The notes below the pieces were generated by a model. The model did no database searches and was not told the origin of the DNA. It saw only the letters and a list, made by a program, of their open reading frames with translations. From contig JHWZ01000001.1 of assembly GCA_000687695.1 (NCBI GenBank), forward strand, positions 293,653 to 357,652: a stretch of 64,000 nt of DNA, given 5' to 3'. The stretch comes from Lachnospiraceae bacterium P6B14 (lineage in GTDB: Bacteria > Bacillota > Clostridia > Lachnospirales > Lachnospiraceae). Positions 62,469 through 64,000 of the stretch are shown in pieces (within the stretch, counting starts at the first letter, position 1; each line of letters begins with the position of its first letter). The translations under genes and the position numbers were made by a program.

Positions 62469-63770
62469 ATGAGTAACAGAAACAGACTTAGTTTCAAGGA
62501 AAGGATTAGAATCGAAGCAGGAATCTATGCCAAGCTTTCTTTCAGCAGGATTGCCAGAGAGTTGGGCAGGCAGCCGTCTACCATCATCCGGGAAGTCAAG
62601 CAGAACAGCTTATTTGTTTCCGGAGCGAGACCCCGAGGCATTGATTGTGTCTATGCGCCAAAGTGCCAAAAGAAAAATCTCTGTGGAGATGAGTTCTGCA
62701 ATACCAGATGCTGGACATGCAGAGAGTACAACTGCACAGAGCTGTGTGAAAGACACAGAGATCATCATTGTGAGACGCTGCTAAAGCCACCGTTTGTCTG
62801 CAATAACTGTAAGGAAAAACGACGTGCCGGGTGCAGCCTTGATAAGCGATACTATATGGCAGATAAGGCTGAAGCAAAGGCGAAGGCGACAAGATCCGAA
62901 GCGCGCAGAGGAAGTCGCTTGAATGCTGAAGAACTGAGGAAACTGGATGGGATCATATCGCCGCTGATCAAGCAGGGACAGCCGTTGTCTCATATATGTA
63001 TAGTTCACAGAGATGAACTTGGCGTATGTGAAAGAAGTGTATATAACTATGTAGAGCGGGGAGATCTTACGATAGGGAACCTTGATCTGCGCAGAAAAGT
63101 CAAGTATCGCAGGCGGAGAAAAAAGCAGGATACCATACCGTGCAATAAGTTCTCGTATAGAAAAGGCCGTACATACGATGATTATCAGCGTTATATCGAG
63201 GTGAACCCGGACACCAGGATTGTGGAGATGGATACAGTCAAGGGGAAACGCGAATATGGAAAAGTTCTGCTTACGATGATCTTCACCGACACAAATCTCA
63301 TGCTGATGTTCCTGATGGAAGATGGAACATGCGAATCAGTCATACAGGTATTTGACTGGTTGACAAAAGCATTGGGAATAAGGCGTTTCAGACGGTTGTT
63401 TCCATTGATTTTAACCGATAATGGTGGAGAGTTCAAGGAAGTCCTTAAACTGGAATTCACCAAGAGTGGATCGCCGAGAACAAAGCTGTTTTACTGCGAT
63501 CCGCAGGCATCCTGGCAGAAACCACATGTGGAGAAGAATCACGAGTTTATAAGATATGTGATTCCAAAGGGGACCATCCTGACCCAGTATACGCAGGCAC
63601 AGATAACAAATCTGTCAAACAACATCAACAGTGTAAAGAGGGCCGGGTTGTCCAACCAGAGTCCATTTGATTTGGCTCAGGATAAAGACATAAAAAAACT
63701 GCTGGAGTTGATGGACATGTCACCGGTGCCAGCCGATGACATCGTTCTCACACCAAAGCTGATGAAGTAA
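62469..63770 (+). CDS. IS30-family transposase
   Basis: This is a 433-aa DDE transposase. The N-terminal helix-turn-helix (LSFSRIARELGRQPSTIIREV) is followed by a Cys-rich segment (residues about 60-122, more than ten cysteines in CxxC-like pairs), an unusual insert that may bind zinc. The catalytic residues are Asp255 in IVEMDTVKG, Asp317 in LTDNGGEF and Glu359 in EKNHEF. The frame is intact, so the element may be active. The start follows GGATAGGAGTTCAT. Confidence 0.93.
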   Translation: MSNRNRLSFKERIRIEAGIYAKLSFSRIARELGRQPSTIIREVKQNSLFVSGARPRGIDCVYAPKCQKKNLCGDEFCNTRCWTCREYNCTELCERHRDHHCETLLKPPFVCNNCKEKRRAGCSLDKRYYMADKAEAKAKATRSEARRGSRLNAEELRKLDGIISPLIKQGQPLSHICIVHRDELGVCERSVYNYVERGDLTIGNLDLRRKVKYRRRRKKQDTIPCNKFSYRKGRTYDDYQRYIEVNPDTRIVEMDTVKGKREYGKVLLTMIFTDTNLMLMFLMEDGTCESVIQVFDWLTKALGIRRFRRLFPLILTDNGGEFKEVLKLEFTKSGSPRTKLFYCDPQASWQKPHVEKNHEFIRYVIPKGTILTQYTQAQITNLSNNINSVKRAGLSNQSPFDLAQDKDIKKLLELMDMSPVPADDIVLTPKLMK

Positions 63771-63827
63771 GCAAAACATCTACATGAAAAAGCAGATAGT
63801 AATCGCCTATAGACAATCGTAGGAGGG

Positions 63828-63844
63828 TTGCAATCACTTTTTCA
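63828..63844 (-). repeat. Right terminal inverted repeat of the IS30-like element
   Basis: It is the complement of the left end apart from one base. Confidence 0.7.
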
Positions 63845-64000
63845 GACAAACTTGCAAGTCTCCGTTTTGTGATGCGAGAAAAAATGCCATTCTCAGCAGT
63901 TTTGAGGTAATTATACCACAAAAAGGAACGATATTGAAGAAAAAAATGATATGTGATGGAAAAATCAATGGCGATTTTGCATCGAGTTTTTCATTCAACG
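63845..64000. other. Right edge, no gene seen
   Basis: This AT-rich stretch beyond the IS has no open frame with a start and ribosome binding site, and no RNA gene was recognised. Confidence 0.5.

Larger units (their letters stand above)
62334..63844 (+). mobile_element. IS30-family insertion sequence
   Basis: The element is about 1.5 kb. The left end TGAAAAAGTCATTGCAA (62334-62350) and the complement of the right end (63828-63844) match at 16 of 17 bases, giving terminal inverted repeats around one transposase gene. The left end also has an inner dyad (GTCATTGCAA/TTGCAATGAC, 62341-62350 and 62379-62388). No clear target duplication was seen, so the exact ends may shift by a few bases. Confidence 0.8.

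Overview
The window looks like a chromosomal segment of a Gram-positive anaerobe of the Lachnospiraceae, most like Butyrivibrio or Pseudobutyrivibrio. That assignment is an inference. It rests on strong AGGAGG-type ribosome binding sites, sigma-A-type promoters with 16-18 bp spacers, many lipoproteins, several ABC importers, and gene content fitted to cellulose and cellodextrin use. No rRNA, tRNA or CRISPR array was seen.

Layout. 1-7.7 kb (minus strand): the 5' part of a MetY-type gene, then the F-type ATP synthase operon (atpB-E-F-[H+A]-G-D-C plus a 96-aa protein). The delta and alpha subunits are encoded as one continuous protein. 7.8-10.1 kb (plus): a hydrolase-like/acetyltransferase fusion and a PfoR/PTS-IIC-like membrane protein. 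10.3-24.1 kb: two carbohydrate uptake and phosphorolysis blocks. In each, an ABC importer on the minus strand is divergent from a GH94 phosphorylase on the plus strand. The second phosphorylase closely resembles cellobiose phosphorylase. 24.2-31.4 kb (minus): cellobiose 2-epimerase, a small protein, a membrane dCACHE-like sensor without an output domain, a GH9 cellulase lipoprotein, and a diguanylate cyclase fused to a LacI-type sugar-binding domain. 31.5-39 kb: chemoreceptor, glycogen branching enzyme, phosphoglucomutase and a PEGA lipoprotein. 39-46.5 kb: housekeeping and envelope genes (CCA transferase, PlsC, VanY-type peptidase, QueT, DegV) and a GGDEF-like protein with a GGQEF motif. 46.5-51.7 kb: pckA divergent from an ABC-2 export system. 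51.7-62 kb: two secreted transglutaminase-like proteins, a hybrid histidine kinase, a polar amino-acid importer, a NarL-type two-component system and an Ig-like secreted protein. 62.3-63.8 kb: an IS30-like element.

How it fits together (inference): the surface cellulase releases cellodextrins. Binding-protein-dependent importers take up oligosaccharides and monosaccharides. GH94 enzymes split disaccharides with phosphate, cellobiose 2-epimerase diverts some cellobiose, and phosphoglucomutase and GlgB link glucose 1-phosphate to glycogen. The chemoreceptor, dCACHE protein and sugar-domain cyclase are candidate sensors for this diet.

The least ordinary observations are the delta-alpha ATP synthase fusion, the helically phased CGAAA array upstream of the cellobiose phosphorylase promoter, paired nested palindromic elements at 16.5-16.9 kb, a different repeat-hairpin at 29.2-29.4 kb, and the sensor cluster around the GH9 gene.
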